In this document: one piece after another, positions 1-12,000 of the stretch
How positions within the stretch are numbered: the stretch's first letter is position 1
Layout: each line of letters begins with the position of its first letter
NCBI GenBank assembly: GCA_010645155.1
Contig: JAAGOF010000257.1
Coordinates: 649,579-713,578 of the forward strand
Direction of reading: 5' to 3'
DNA: 64,000 nucleotides
Origin: Tigriopus japonicus
Taxonomy: Eukaryota; Arthropoda; Copepoda; Harpacticoida; Harpacticidae
Notes under the pieces: generated by a model
What the model saw: the letters and a program-made list of their open reading frames with translations, nothing else
Databases searched by the model: none
Told to the model about the DNA's origin: nothing
Position numbers and translations under genes: made by a program

Positions 1-3000
1 CACCTTTAGTTAACTTTTGATTTCCTTTACCGCCTCCATAACATTTTCCAAATTGTCAACTTAACGTCTTTCATTACGACATAAAAAACTCAACATACCA
101 ACAAATGAAAATAAAGCTAGATGCGTTTTAAACTAGACCTGAATTTATCTTTGACTCTCCCGGTCGTTTTTTGTCACCAAAATGGTGGTCTTGTGTGCAT
201 CCCTGGCAAATAAGCTTGTGATATATTCGTTAAACGGCAAACGTGCCAATGGTCACCCAATACCCATCTTCACCTTTCTAAGTTACCATTGGCATATTAA
301 AATTTTCATAGCAGCTTCAAAAGAAAGAAAAAAGTATACTCCCAAAATTAAACGAGCTCAACTCTTTTTTTGAGCCATGTGAAGTAATAATGGGTGGGTT
401 GATTAATAAATAGGCTGGCAAGTACTACATAATAATAATAATAATAATATCACAGAGAACGGGAGTCGTTTCCCGTCAATCTACGTCTCTAAGCTGTTGT
501 TCAACGTACATAGTCCATGTTCCTGGAGGGTTTGTTTGGTATGGAGTGCAAGAAGGTGATCTTCGACTCATTTTTGCTTTTCATCTCCACAAAATCTGGG
601 TGGTCTGGGTAATGAATCCAGACATAATAATGACTTCCATGCATTGAGAGAAAGAGCTCTTCTGCAGAAGGGCTCGTTCTGTGTTATGTACCTACGTTTC
701 CAACCAATTACCAGGTAATAACTGTTGAAATGGTTAGTAGTTGTTTTGTGGCTTCAGGTCTGTGAACTGTTTAATGACATCGTTTCAAAAAGAACTAGCA
801 TGTTGCTAACAACTTAGAATAATGGATATCTGAATCACATTGTCCGCTTGTAGTTACGAGTCACTAAAGTTATATCTAGTTGACGACTGCCCTTGATTTA
901 GACCCAATGACTTCTCAAAAATAGCGTAACCTTTTAATCATGCTCACTCTCTAGAGACTAAATGCGTAAGCTGCACTTGGGAAAGTGCCCGAGATATTGG
1001 TTTTATTTGCGATTTTTCTTCTTTTTCGCTTCGCATTCCTTTTAGTCTACTCAGTCGTTTATTGGTCTACTGTTTCGTTTTGCCCTTAAAATATTGGATT
1101 TGGCTAATATGGAATATCTATCTGGATTTTGGAGCACTTTGGTCGTCGAGGTTGCGCCTGTTTTATTTGAGCCTTCTGTTTCCAATTTGGAATACTATTG
1201 GATGAGTGTCATAGAACAGGTTGAGATTTGAGCCAAAATGGCTAGGGATGCATCAGAGTCGAGAATAACCCTCCTAAGATCTCAATCAAAATTCTCGAGC
1301 CCAATTCTTCGTTTTGACAATCAATCAAAACAAGATTTTCCCCGCACCTAACAAACTTAAACTATGAAACACCCGAGCCTAGTTCTGACCCATCCCTAGC
1401 CAGTTTGGCCCCAAATATCTCCAGCTGAATTCGTCCGATTACACTCATCCCATGGCCAATTGTAGTAGGTGTGCTTAAAGAATAAACCTTGAACTGCATG
1501 AGACAAACTTTGTTCCCTCATCTTAATCGCACTCCTCCAATGTATAATTTGTTGTGTCCATTCGTTATTTCTTTTTACAAAGCATTCTACCTTTATAGAG
1601 ATAAAGGACGATCCGTGAATCTTCTATAAAAATATCTTTCCCTAGTAATGTACACACAATTTGGTATTCCACTTCATATAGTGCCAGTTTTTTTACAAGT
1701 ATAATCCCAGACATTGGGAAATTTTGGACGACGAGAAACTACCCCAAAAAGAAAGGAATTACGACAGTTAAACCAAACTTTGCCGGAGAGACCAGAAAAA
1801 TAATCATCCCTTGGCAATGGCCTAAAATATCATGTCACAATATGGAGCAAATATCACCCCTGTTTAAACGTTTAAACACACGTTGTTTTTTTATTGCTTG
1901 TTGTTCGTCCAATAGATCAATTACATTGTCCAAATCTCTCCACAATAAGGCCATAAGACGAGATGACGTTGAGCTCTAGAACGGAAAGTGTTTGACGATC
2001 CTCTCACAACCTTTCACGGTTCTGCGCTGTTTGCCCTAGGCTGTACAATCTCCATTGTTCGTAGTGGAAAAAGCAGGAAATCGACATTTGAGGGGGCTTT
2101 TAACCTACTTATAAGCATCCTTTTGTCACGAAATAAAAAAGAAAGGCAAAGAGCTAACTCCAAAGAATCGGTTTGGTGTTTTGGAGAAGTTCCAAAAAGA
2201 AGAGGAAATTCGAAATTCTACCCAACTTTGTCCATCTCAGAGGACAAGTCTTCACACATTTTCTCTTTATTCATTAATGGGAGTGATTACCGTATCATTT
2301 TATGGACCTGCTGCCATCTCTAACTGCCGTTAGCAGCGTAGGCTTGCCAAAAAAATCTCAGTTTATAGGGTCAGATTTTCGAAAAATGTTGCAAATATGG
2401 GCAATGGCATGATTAATATATGTTGAGAAGTATTGCAAAGTAATTTGAAAACAAATGGAGAAATTGGAAGCCTTCAATTAAACGAATTATTTGTTTTTGG
2501 GTTTAGTTGCCCCAGGAACCGATCTCCTCTGGCCATCTTGTTATTCAAAGTCAGGCATTCCTAATTTCAAAGTTCGGAAGAAGCCTCTCAACTTATGTAG
2601 CAAAATTTTAGATAAAAGCAACAAAACATACTTTTTTGCAAATACAATGTCAAGAATTGCTATTTCAACTTCAATTTGTGCAGATAAGAAAGTCATTGTT
2701 GCAATCACCAGGCCTAAACCTTCGTTTTAGTTACCTCGCACGCTCATCAGAAACATAGGTCTTCCGAACTTTTTTTCCCGCCAAAAATGATGACGTCACT
2801 AGTAATTGCTGTAATACCAGGATCAAAAGGCAATTTTTAAAACCGCAGAATTCCACTAAATATGATGACCTGTGTAGCCTTTTTCTCATTCAAAAGCAAG
2901 TTTTTTTCAAAAATTCGTGTTTTAAGTTGGTTTTATGTGATTCTATCTATATCTTTGACTTTTTGTGTCACAACATACAAAAATGGCATTTTTCCATCTT

Positions 3001-4309
3001 AGTTAAATTTTCAAAGACTTATATTGTTTGATAATTTGGGCGTTTATATGCCCAGAGATACTTTCTGCTTCTTTTGGTCAAAAATGGACCGCCTCAGCTC
3101 AAATATGGCCGATTTTATTTCAACATTGAAAAATACTGAATTTAGTAGATTATTAGGAGGATTAACTATTTTATAGACCTGACTGAAAAATCCAAAAAAA
3201 ATGAAAGAGGGTTATTTCAGTACCAGGTAGCTCTGGTATGGGTGTCAAATATGAGAAATGTTTGGATTTAATCCTCAATAATTAAATATGTCAATGCTTC
3301 AGAGGTAGATGAAATCAAGGGTAAACTAAGTAATTCCTGCGGAAATGAGCAGGAAAATTGGAAAAGCTTCCAGTGCAGTGATGTAGGCAAATCTCGACCG
3401 TATTCATGCTTTAGTACGAGTTTAGAACAAGATTAATGCCAAAACAAGGGGAATAAATCCATTTCTAGAATTCAATTGTAAAACTAGAAAATTTGCCCAT
3501 CAATGTTTTATTTTTCCATTTATTTATTACGTAAATGATTATTCAAAAAAAGGATCACATTTTTATAATTTCACCTTAAGGTACATGAAATGTTAAACAC
3601 GCCAACTCGATTAGATCCAAAGACTGGAGGTTCTTTTCTGTGCTCACTAACTCATTCGGTTTCATACTTAAAGGTAAGCATATCAATGAAGGTTTTTGAG
3701 AACAGATCATCATTTGGAAGCATAAATCATTTTTGCATTTCTTCGTCATTTGTGTCCCAATGACGTCTTTGGAAGTGCTTGGAGTTTTCGAACATCATCA
3801 TTGATGTCAATGGCTTGGGCTTCTAGGGAGCTTCTCAGTATCACTTAAGGCTTTTAAAAGACCAAAATAACTTTGAGAATCTTCATCACACTTTGAAGGG
3901 CAAAAGATGGTTAATCGGGAAGGTTGATGGTCCATTGACACTTCATAAACTGGACTTTTTTGACGTTACCATTGGTTCCACCGACAAAACAGCTAAACAG
4001 ATTCTTCCTTTAATGTTCAGGTTGGTTTGTCAATTCTATTTTCTTGCCCAGCTCTGATATTCATTCACTTGGATCTTTTAGAACTCTTAACTAGCTCCTT
4101 TGGTAACTAGTTTGGTGAAACAACTCGTTCAATAATGTGTGGAATCCGATTTCCGCTTCTTCTTGCGTCGCTTGATTGTTCTGGCACTTGACACGAAGCC
4201 TTCAGATGTTTTCAATGGGGTGTTTTCTTGCTTTTTTTTACTTCTATCACGTTAATTACCGAGGATTTGAAGCAAAAACTCTCCGTTCATAGAAATGAGT
4301 TTACTCGAT
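1..4309. other. Intergenic region, no gene recognised
   Basis: AT-rich DNA with only short scattered open frames that have no recognisable domain, no splice-linked partners and no codon bias like that of the real genes in the window. It holds an AAT microsatellite at about 427-450 and one MITE copy (listed separately). Confidence 0.6.
1200..1450. repeat. MITE family A, copy 1
   Basis: About 250 bp bounded by inverted ends GGATGAGTGT and ACACTCATCC. Just inside lies a second inverted pair: CCAAAATGGCTAGGGAT on the left, and ATCCCTAGCCAGTTTGG on the right. The same arrangement recurs near 17.05 kb and, left-truncated, near 55.6 kb, so it is an interspersed non-autonomous element. It encodes nothing. 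Superfamily is not determined. Confidence 0.65.
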
Positions 4310-4521
4310 GTACCCCATGTTCCAAAATTAAGGTAACACTTACAAAAATGGGCATAACTTTTAACTGAAAGATTTTCGTGAACATCGAATAAAAGGTTTC
4401 ATGATCTTGAGAGTCTACCAGTTGCCCTTGTTTACTTTAAACATCATTTCCTTCACCCTGAACAACATGGAGACCAAGCGCCAAATGGTGATCGACATGG
4501 AGTCGCGCGGAAAGACGGTGA
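4310..4521 (+). repeat. Left arm of mariner fold-back
   Basis: Inverted copy of 5043-5254. It ends in TA followed by CCCCATGTTCC and continues into the first codons of the transposase, far longer than an ordinary mariner terminal repeat of about 30 bp. Confidence 0.85.
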
Positions 4522-5042
4522 GGCCACGACGCCTAAGACCATCACGGAGGCCGCGTGCTTCGTCTTGAACGTGAACTTGACGTTGTCGGGGACATCTTCC
4601 GGCCTTTTGTCTATAATGTATCGATCAGTACGGCTGTTGGAGACACGATCGACCCGGCAAAGTTTTTCGTCTGAAAACAAAATCGTCGGTGTTCCGGCCT
4701 TCAGCTTGTTCAGCACCTTCTTTGACCTAGCAAGCCTCTTGGCCTTGATTTTTGTTGATGAGGTGCTTTTTCCTCCTGGCTCTCGACTTCATTCCCAGAT
4801 CGTCATGAACAATCCTATGGACTGTGCTCGGGGTCAAGGACATGGCCTTGGCCATGCCACGAATGGGCCGGGCTGGATTCCTCTTCACGCGATTTTTGAC
4901 AACGATAATCTTGACTTTTGTCCTTACCAACCTCTTCCGTCCCTGCCCTTTCTTCCTCTTGATAGTTCTGCGCTCCTCGAACCTTTTTTTTTGATGGCAT
5001 AGATGGCCTTTCGGCTGATTCCCATGGCCTTGAAGGTCTCCG

Positions 5043-5254
5043 TCACCGTCTTTCCGCGCGACTCCATGTCGATCACCATTTGGCACTTGGTCTCCATGTT
5101 GTTCAGGGTGAAGGAAATGATGTTTAAAGTAAACAAGGGCAACTGGTAGACTCTCAAGATCATGAAACCTTTTATTCGATGTTCACGAAAATCTTTCAGT
5201 TAAAAGTTATGCCCATTTTTGTAAATGTTACCTTAATTTTGGAACATAGGGTAC
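5043..5254 (-). repeat. Right arm of mariner fold-back
   Basis: Inverted partner of 4310-4521. Read on the minus strand it continues directly into the remaining transposase, so this is the original 5' end and the left arm is the duplicate. Confidence 0.85.
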
Positions 5255-8105
5255 AGTCTCAGGCTACTCGCACCAAACACCCAAAAAGAGGGAGGTCAAC
5301 TGTTGAGTTAACCTCTCTATTGTGTGAAATTCTATAAGTGCATCTATTTCCATCCAGATATTTGAGTCCTCCTAATTCACGTACAAACCGACTCAAAACG
5401 AGTCAATAATGACTAAAAGAGTGAGTGAGTGAGTGAGTGAGTGAGTAAGAGTAGGATAGCGAGAGACGAGCCGACTGTTCCGTGAAATGAAATTAAAGTG
5501 CCATCACCCACTAAAAATAAATGTCCCGCCACTAAGTTTCGCCTTTAATGTGGAGCTCGCCTGCCATAAACCCAATGTTCTGCCCAAAGAACATTGTAAG
5601 TTAGAGCCATTCTAAGAGGGTTGACTCGGTAGTTGAACAATAAGGATGGCTAAAACACTTTTTTGGTCCAAACAAGTTCTCGAAATTGATAGTGTGTTAG
5701 TTAGATTGGGGTGGCATTCAATGATCGATGTGCCTTCCTCTCATATTAAGCCCACTATGAAGATATGCCAGATACGTACTTCCCTTCGCCAACAAGTGTT
5801 CACGATTTCAAAGTCGATTGTCGTAATTAATAGATCTAGTGACTAATAATTCTCCAATGTGAACGAAACTCATTCGCTCATTTCCTCGATGAACTTACGT
5901 TCTACTTTATTACTTCTAGTACTAGTACGGACACTCGAAGTCATAACGAGAATAGCTTTGGGGAGGATGAGGGAGAGAAAACTCTGCATAAAATGAGTCT
6001 TTATGGTGCTCTTAAAGTGATCGTAATGGACTTTTTGGCGATTTGTGTGCCGTTAGGACAACAGGAGATCAGAACCAGACCATAGGTCGGTCCCACGGAC
6101 GGACGTACAGTGGTTGGCTGGGCTGAGCGAGGAACAACGGTCATGGAATGACTCGCTGGGGACAAATATGGACATACGTATGTAGTGGTTTGCAGAGATA
6201 TACTGAAAGAATGATGGGTCACATTGATCCAGCAGAGCTTCCCGAAGAATTTGAGGTTCTGTCTGGACAACATTGGGGCGGAAACCAATTGAATTCCAAT
6301 TTCGCAAGGGAGGAAGCAACACGGGCTTAAAGTAATTAATGAAAATGTGATGCCAATGCTGGTCAGGTCAAGATCGGTGATAGATGTTTTTTGGCGATGA
6401 TCCCTACTTTCTCGTCTCCATTGTTGTAAAATGAGCAATTGCTTGGGTTCAAACGTGTCCTCAAATGCTTGCAGATAGCCTTTTGCGCAAATGAAGGCAA
6501 TTTTCAATTGAGCAAGATAAAAATAAATGTTGTTAAAGCAACATTTTTAAGAACTGCTCTTAAAATACTGACCAACTTACAAATTAGCCCATTGCTTTCC
6601 TATTGTTGGAATAACTTGTAGTTGGATAAGAATACGGTCGGTTCTTATTCCACAGGGAGACCAAAGGGACTTGAAAGCCGTTTGAATTCATGAAGATAAT
6701 GAAAAAGACTCATTGACCGTTAAAGCACTGAAGTGTTAAGTAATCTTAAGCCTTAACTTTTAGCTTGAAGAAGGTGAGAGTATTCTTCATAGATGACTTG
6801 CAACTCCAATGTTGTTGAATTTGAACCACTCAAAGCTTAATTGGTCAAAAAAATGGACAAGCCAAATTCCAATAACCCTGCAGCTCATCAACTTATTTTC
6901 AAATAATTTCAAGTCACGAGAGATTTCCTGACAAAGTATTATTAAACACAGCTATTGATTGTGTGTTTTTGCAAACATGTATTGTGTAGTTGCCATTCCC
7001 GGTGTCTGAACTTGTTTTGTGAAATTAGAACTTTGCTATGGCAAATTCCGACAGTCACGGGGTCATAAAAATCCCCGGCTACCTTCTCAGTGAGAACATC
7101 TATTTCAAGATAAAATTTTAACTACCCCATTGCCCACGGAAGGGAAATGGCAGCGAGCAGCGCTCAGTCGTCCCAATGTGACCATTCAGATCAAGTCATT
7201 ATTGCCTTTTGCTTTTGTCCACGCCTCCAAGTAACAATTCGTCCATTCAGATCATAAAAATCTTTGGGCGAAAAATGGCAGAACCCATCAAGACCAGGAT
7301 TGACTTGCCTCAACCGTTGGATTCTGCAATCCACAGATTTGGCGTGAATGGAGTCGCAGATGTGCTTGATCATTCGTTTCAAATTCTAAAGTGACAGAAT
7401 GTTATGACCTTTTTCTGGTCACGAGGAATGATTTTTTGGCCTATGACTGTAACCGATATCTAATCATTAGTTTGATGACCCTTGGCCATTTTGGACTTAA
7501 GACAAATTTGAAAACATGAAATGTTGATAAAAGAACGATTTTTTTTTCTTTTGCATAAAAACGGCAAATTGTAAACTGAATCGAAACGTGGTATTCTTCA
7601 GATTAGAAGGAAACATTTGAAGGCATCCCCAACCCAATATTGACTTTAGCTTTGTTACAAGCTAAAAAAGTTCATCTCGAAGCTTACGTTTGGAATCTTC
7701 TGATTTATAGAAAAAGCACATGTTGCAAACAAAACTGTGCTGAAAACAATGCTGAAAAAGCTTGCATCTCTCGTAAAATGCTGAACTAAAATCTAGGACC
7801 CTTTGAAGGGCTAAAGACAAAAACTTTCTAGGCTCTCCTTGCCAAGTCCCTGCTCAAATACAAGAGTAAGCCGCTTAGATTTTTGAGCATGAATTTTCTG
7901 AAGTTTCGTAACCAAAGGCCACATGTTTTGCACACATCGACCATCCCTACTTATCCTCTCTGGTTTGAGTCATCAAAGTAGTTGAAAAAACCCACAAATT
8001 TTGCCCATTACACATGAGTTTTAGTTGCTCTATGAACAAGGTGTGATTTTATTCCTCCAAACTTGTTTAGATGAGGGTTTTGTATCATTGATCACGGAAA
8101 AAGTA
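5255..8105. other. Intergenic region, no gene recognised
   Basis: No supported gene. A GAGT tetranucleotide repeat lies at about 5420-5450. Around 6110-6160 there is a stretch related to the outer part of the large hairpin near 44.15 kb (GGACGTACAGTGGTTGGCTG against CTGACGTACAGTGGTTCCTG). Open frames here, including one of 168 codons on the minus strand near 6.0-6.5 kb, show no domain or conserved motif. Confidence 0.55.
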
Positions 8106-8250
8106 CAGTGAAATCTCGATTTGACGATCTCCGATTTAACGATAATTTTAAGGGTTACCGTTGACTTACTTTGACTGCTACGACAGCGACTCAATTTAAC
8201 GAAATATTTTGGGGTGACGGACAAAATATCGTCAAATCGAGATTTCATTG
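8106..8250. mobile_element. Pogo/Tigger-type MITE, 145 bp
   Basis: Inverted termini CAGTGAAATCTCGATTTGAC and GTCAAATCGAGATTTCATTG are flanked on both sides by TA, the target duplication of Tc1/mariner/pogo elements. The terminal sequence resembles the CAGTGAAACCTCGATTTAACG type of pogo/Tigger termini. No coding capacity. Confidence 0.75.
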
Positions 8251-9061
8251 TAGTAGATAGTAAGCGATTGGATTTGGACTGGGTAAACTCAATAAAAGTC
8301 ACTTGAAATCATCACGCAACAATGGTCGTTTTAGTTGGCTATTCTTTTTTTCTTTTCACGTTGAACAATTGTTTTGGGCAAAACTCAATAAAACTCGAGG
8401 ATTTTTTTCACCAATATTCGTGTTTATGTATTGAAATTCAGGACATCAATTTTCATTAGTTCGGCAAGATCTTGACAGGTTTGAATGAAAAAAGGAGATA
8501 TTGTAAAAAATAATCACAAGAAGTCATATGAACATAAATAAGCGCAAGGACGTAACAACGAAATGCAAAAATAAATCAATTTTGACAGGCAAGGACGACA
8601 AAAAAATGGATTGAATATTGAGCACCTTGCACAGGTTCAAGGTAGGCGGAGAAGAGCTCAAGCAATGATGGGGCGGGGCGGTGGGTGCTATGGTGGAATG
8701 GGAGACTAGAAAGTAACTGCAGAATGAAAAACACAAACTACCCACACGCCCATCTCACCCCAGTTCCAAAGTTGGAGTGGTAGGCCATTCATTCATTGGA
8801 AAGATTGATGACTGGCAATTGAGTCAAAGTTCCCAAAGGTAGACTCTGGCTTAAGACGGGAGAAAATGAACCAGCTGCAATGTTTTTCATATGTACAAAG
8901 GCGGAAAATGTCTGTTCTGTTACATACGTAGCTACCACACCATCCGGTTAGTGAAGCTTGGGGCGCACAAGGCGGCGATTGTGACGAGACCCCAGAAACA
9001 ACAGGAGGCAGAAATAAGAAGACCTTGACGGGAACAGGGAGGACAAGAAGGGTCAGCGGGG
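8251..9061. other. Abl 3' flank / probable 3' UTR
   Basis: Lies immediately downstream of the Abl stop codon on the minus strand. It probably holds the Abl 3' UTR. The polyadenylation site was not fixed. No separate gene is seen. Confidence 0.4.
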
Positions 9062-12000
9062 TTATCGCTGAATGACTGTGACCAAATCTCTGACTGTGGT
9101 TTGAATATCATTGACTATTTGGGTATTGGTGCCGGAAGTCTGAAGATCCTGGAGTTCGCGGGATTGCTCCTCCAGTTTGTTCAAAAGCGAACGGTAACGG
9201 AATCGCCCTGTGGCGGGTACTTGATCCAAGTAGTTGGCACAAGAAGAATGAAACGTGCCCACGTGGGTGTTCAGCTGTTTCAGCGTGACGGACGAGAGTG
9301 GAGAGTCGCGTTTGGCGGTGGACAGTTTCTCGCCCAGAGTCACGGACACCTCCAAAAGAGACTCGCGATCACTCCCGAGACCGGAATCTGCCGATCCACC
9401 CATCTGGGCTCCCGCGGAAGAGGCGGAAGTGGGCCCTGCGCTGGCATTCCGTCCCAAAACGACGGGTTTGTTAGCCACGCTTGGTTTGGGTCGTGTCACA
9501 GTTGAAGGAGCGGCATAGATGTTGTTGCACAACGTGGGTTTCACTGCCGGCTTGGGAGGAGGTTTCACGCCAGGCTCCTTGGGAGGCTTTGTTGTAGGCG
9601 GGGCCAGAGTAGGCTTCATGGTGGGTTTGACGGGGACCATGGGCTTCTCTGTCTCTGTACTGGGGACTGGAGGCCACACGCGCTTCTCAAATTTGACGGT
9701 GGTCTTTTCATTGCCGTCCGTCGAAGTGGGAGACACGGGCCCGGGATTGCTGGGCTCGTGAGTGGGAGAAGACTTCTTTCGGCCGCCAGAGGATTGATCG
9801 GATGACTCCCACATCTTCCGCAAGGACGAGATGGAGCCAGTGCTCTTCCGCTTGTCTTCATCATTGTGGGTGTCGTCTTCCGGTGTTTCTTTCAAACTGG
9901 TCATCTCATCGGATTTATTGGGTAAGGGAGACTCCGTGGGCGAAGAAGAGGATGACGTCAAGACAGGAGCGGTTTTGGGCCCGGACACTTTACGGAGCCT
10001 GGCTTTCAAGTCCACGGGATCGGATTCCGAGGATGAATGATCAAGTGCATTGGGAGCTTTCGTTTCGTGAGAGGTGCTGGCCTTCTTTAATCTGGCTTTA
10101 AAATCGACGATGCCTTTGGAGGCCGAGTCTTCACTGGTTGGAGTCGGGGCTATTTCGGTAGGTTTGGCTTTCTTCAAGTTGGACTTGAAGTCCACCTCGT
10201 GAGAGTCGGCTTTAGAATTAGACTCTTTCTTGTTGTCTTCTTCGCGTTTGACTTTTCGCAAATTGGCTTTAAAGTCGATCTCGTGGGCAGGATTTGGAGC
10301 TGAAACCGTTCCAGTTTGATTTTGAGCTGGAAGCGTGGGCCCCGATTTCTCAGCTGAGCTGGGGGTATCACTATGGTGATTTTTGACCTTATGACTTTTT
10401 CGCTCAGGCGGGACAGGACTTTTGGCTCGAGAGCGCAGAGATTCCGAGAGTTCCGATACTAATTGAGTGGCCGGATGGTGAGAGCCGTTCTCCTGGTTGT
10501 TGGGGACCATCTTGGACGTCGCCTTCATCTGACCGTTTTGCATCTTTGGCTTGTTCTCATGGGCTGTCCGAAGCTCGTCGGCCAGTTTAAGGCCCATGGC
10601 TCCTTTAAAGGACTTCATGGGTTCAGGATTGTCTCCTCCAGGCTGCTGAGACTTGACGGGTTTATTCACGCGTCCGTCACAATCAAAGGCTGATCCGGAG
10701 CTGGACAAACTGCCCACAATTGGGCTTTCCCAAGTCCTACCTTCAGATATGGGTGAAATGGAGCTCTTTGTCGGCGGAGGGAGCATCTCACTCTCGGATT
10801 CCGACGAGATGACACCCTTCTCGAACTTATCGGGCAGGTTCTCTTTGTTGGAGTCCTTCCGTTTCGATCGGGGCGACGGACGAGGCCGTTCCAAGCTTTC
10901 TGGGTGATAATAGGACGAATCCAATCCCTCAGCCGTGGCACCTCGCAGAGGCGAGATCGAGTCACCTGGAGGACGACGAGACCCGTTGGAGCCATTGGTC
11001 CGAAGATTAGGTGATGCGCGATTGGCGGAACTGAAGCCCCCATGGGACGAGTTGGATCGCAGCATCTGAGCATTTTGAGCAATGCGCTCGAGACTGTTGT
11101 CGCCTCCGCTGAGACTTCGGTTTTCCAACACCGAGTCCGATTCTACACCTTGTTCCAAAACGGGCTCGGGCGTCATTCCTGATTGGCGAAGAGATTCAAG
11201 ATAGGCGCCTATTCTAGCACCCTTAGGCAAGGTGCCATACCGATGGACAGCTCTCTTCAGATTGTGTTCATCCAGAGCCCCAACTTGGACGTCCTTCCGG
11301 TTGCGTTGCTGATGGGCCAAAGATCGGGGTGAGCCCGAAGTTGAGCTGTCCTTGGGCGATTGAGGCTTGCTGCCGTTGTTACTAGGTTTGGAGCGGGATC
11401 GTTCTTGGTGTTGACGGTAGGATTCGAGACTCCTGTTGTTGGCACGTCGGAACTGTTGTTGTTGGTCCTGTTGTCGCGACGGATTGCTTGGAATTCTGGG
11501 GGCAAACGTGGAGACACCCGCTTGATTTTGCGCCTCCAACAGGTCTTCTTCACTTTCATCGTATTCTTGACTGGCCAATGTGGACAAATCACGGTGAATT
11601 CCTAAAAAGAATCGAAAACAGGCACATGATAAATGAAGCCAAGTCGAGACAAAAAAAAAATAGTTCTCGAGGTTTCTCAATTTTCCTGTCGCCTATTTTC
11701 TCAAAGAAAATGCAATGGAGCCAAACTTTGTATCGTGTTTGATACTGAGAATTGGAGGTCATAGTCCAAATGATATTTTCAAAAATAAGATATCACATAC
11801 CATTGGGATCCATATCGGTGCCGTCTGGGTCGCCGTCAGTGAAGGTGCTATCCCGGAATGAGCTGGAAATGTCAAAGCATTTGATCATTTGGAATACGGC
11901 AGAAAGAACCCTCCCGTAACCTGATTTCGCCGTGAACACGGTCGCTTACCTGGTTCGCCTGGGTGGAGTAGGCGCTTGACGACCCTTCTTATTCGTGTTC

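Larger units (their letters stand above)
4310..5254 (-). mobile_element. Rearranged mariner (Tc1/mariner) fold-back element with broken transposase
   Basis: Two arms of 212 bp (4310-4521 and 5043-5254) are inverted copies with only about three mismatches. Each includes a mariner-like end next to a TA dinucleotide and the start of a transposase (METK-QMVIDMESRGKTV). Between the arms, the minus strand carries further transposase pieces: the helix-turn-helix part (GISRKAIYAIKKK), a VHRIVHDDLGMKS segment, and the DDE-domain motif FSDEKL followed by SVMVLGVVAS. Frameshifts and stops separate these pieces, and the C-terminal part is missing. The 5' end was therefore duplicated in inverted orientation and replaced the 3' half. 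The element is about 0.94 kb, against about 1.3 kb for an intact mariner. It is non-autonomous. Confidence 0.85.

Noticed and set aside
5415..5452. Possible CRISPR-like regular repeats
   Set aside because: Simple GAGT tetranucleotide run without spacers; this is an animal genome.
6001..6507. 168-codon minus-strand open frame
   Set aside because: No domain, low-complexity composition unlike the window's real proteins, and part of it overlaps transposon-derived sequence.
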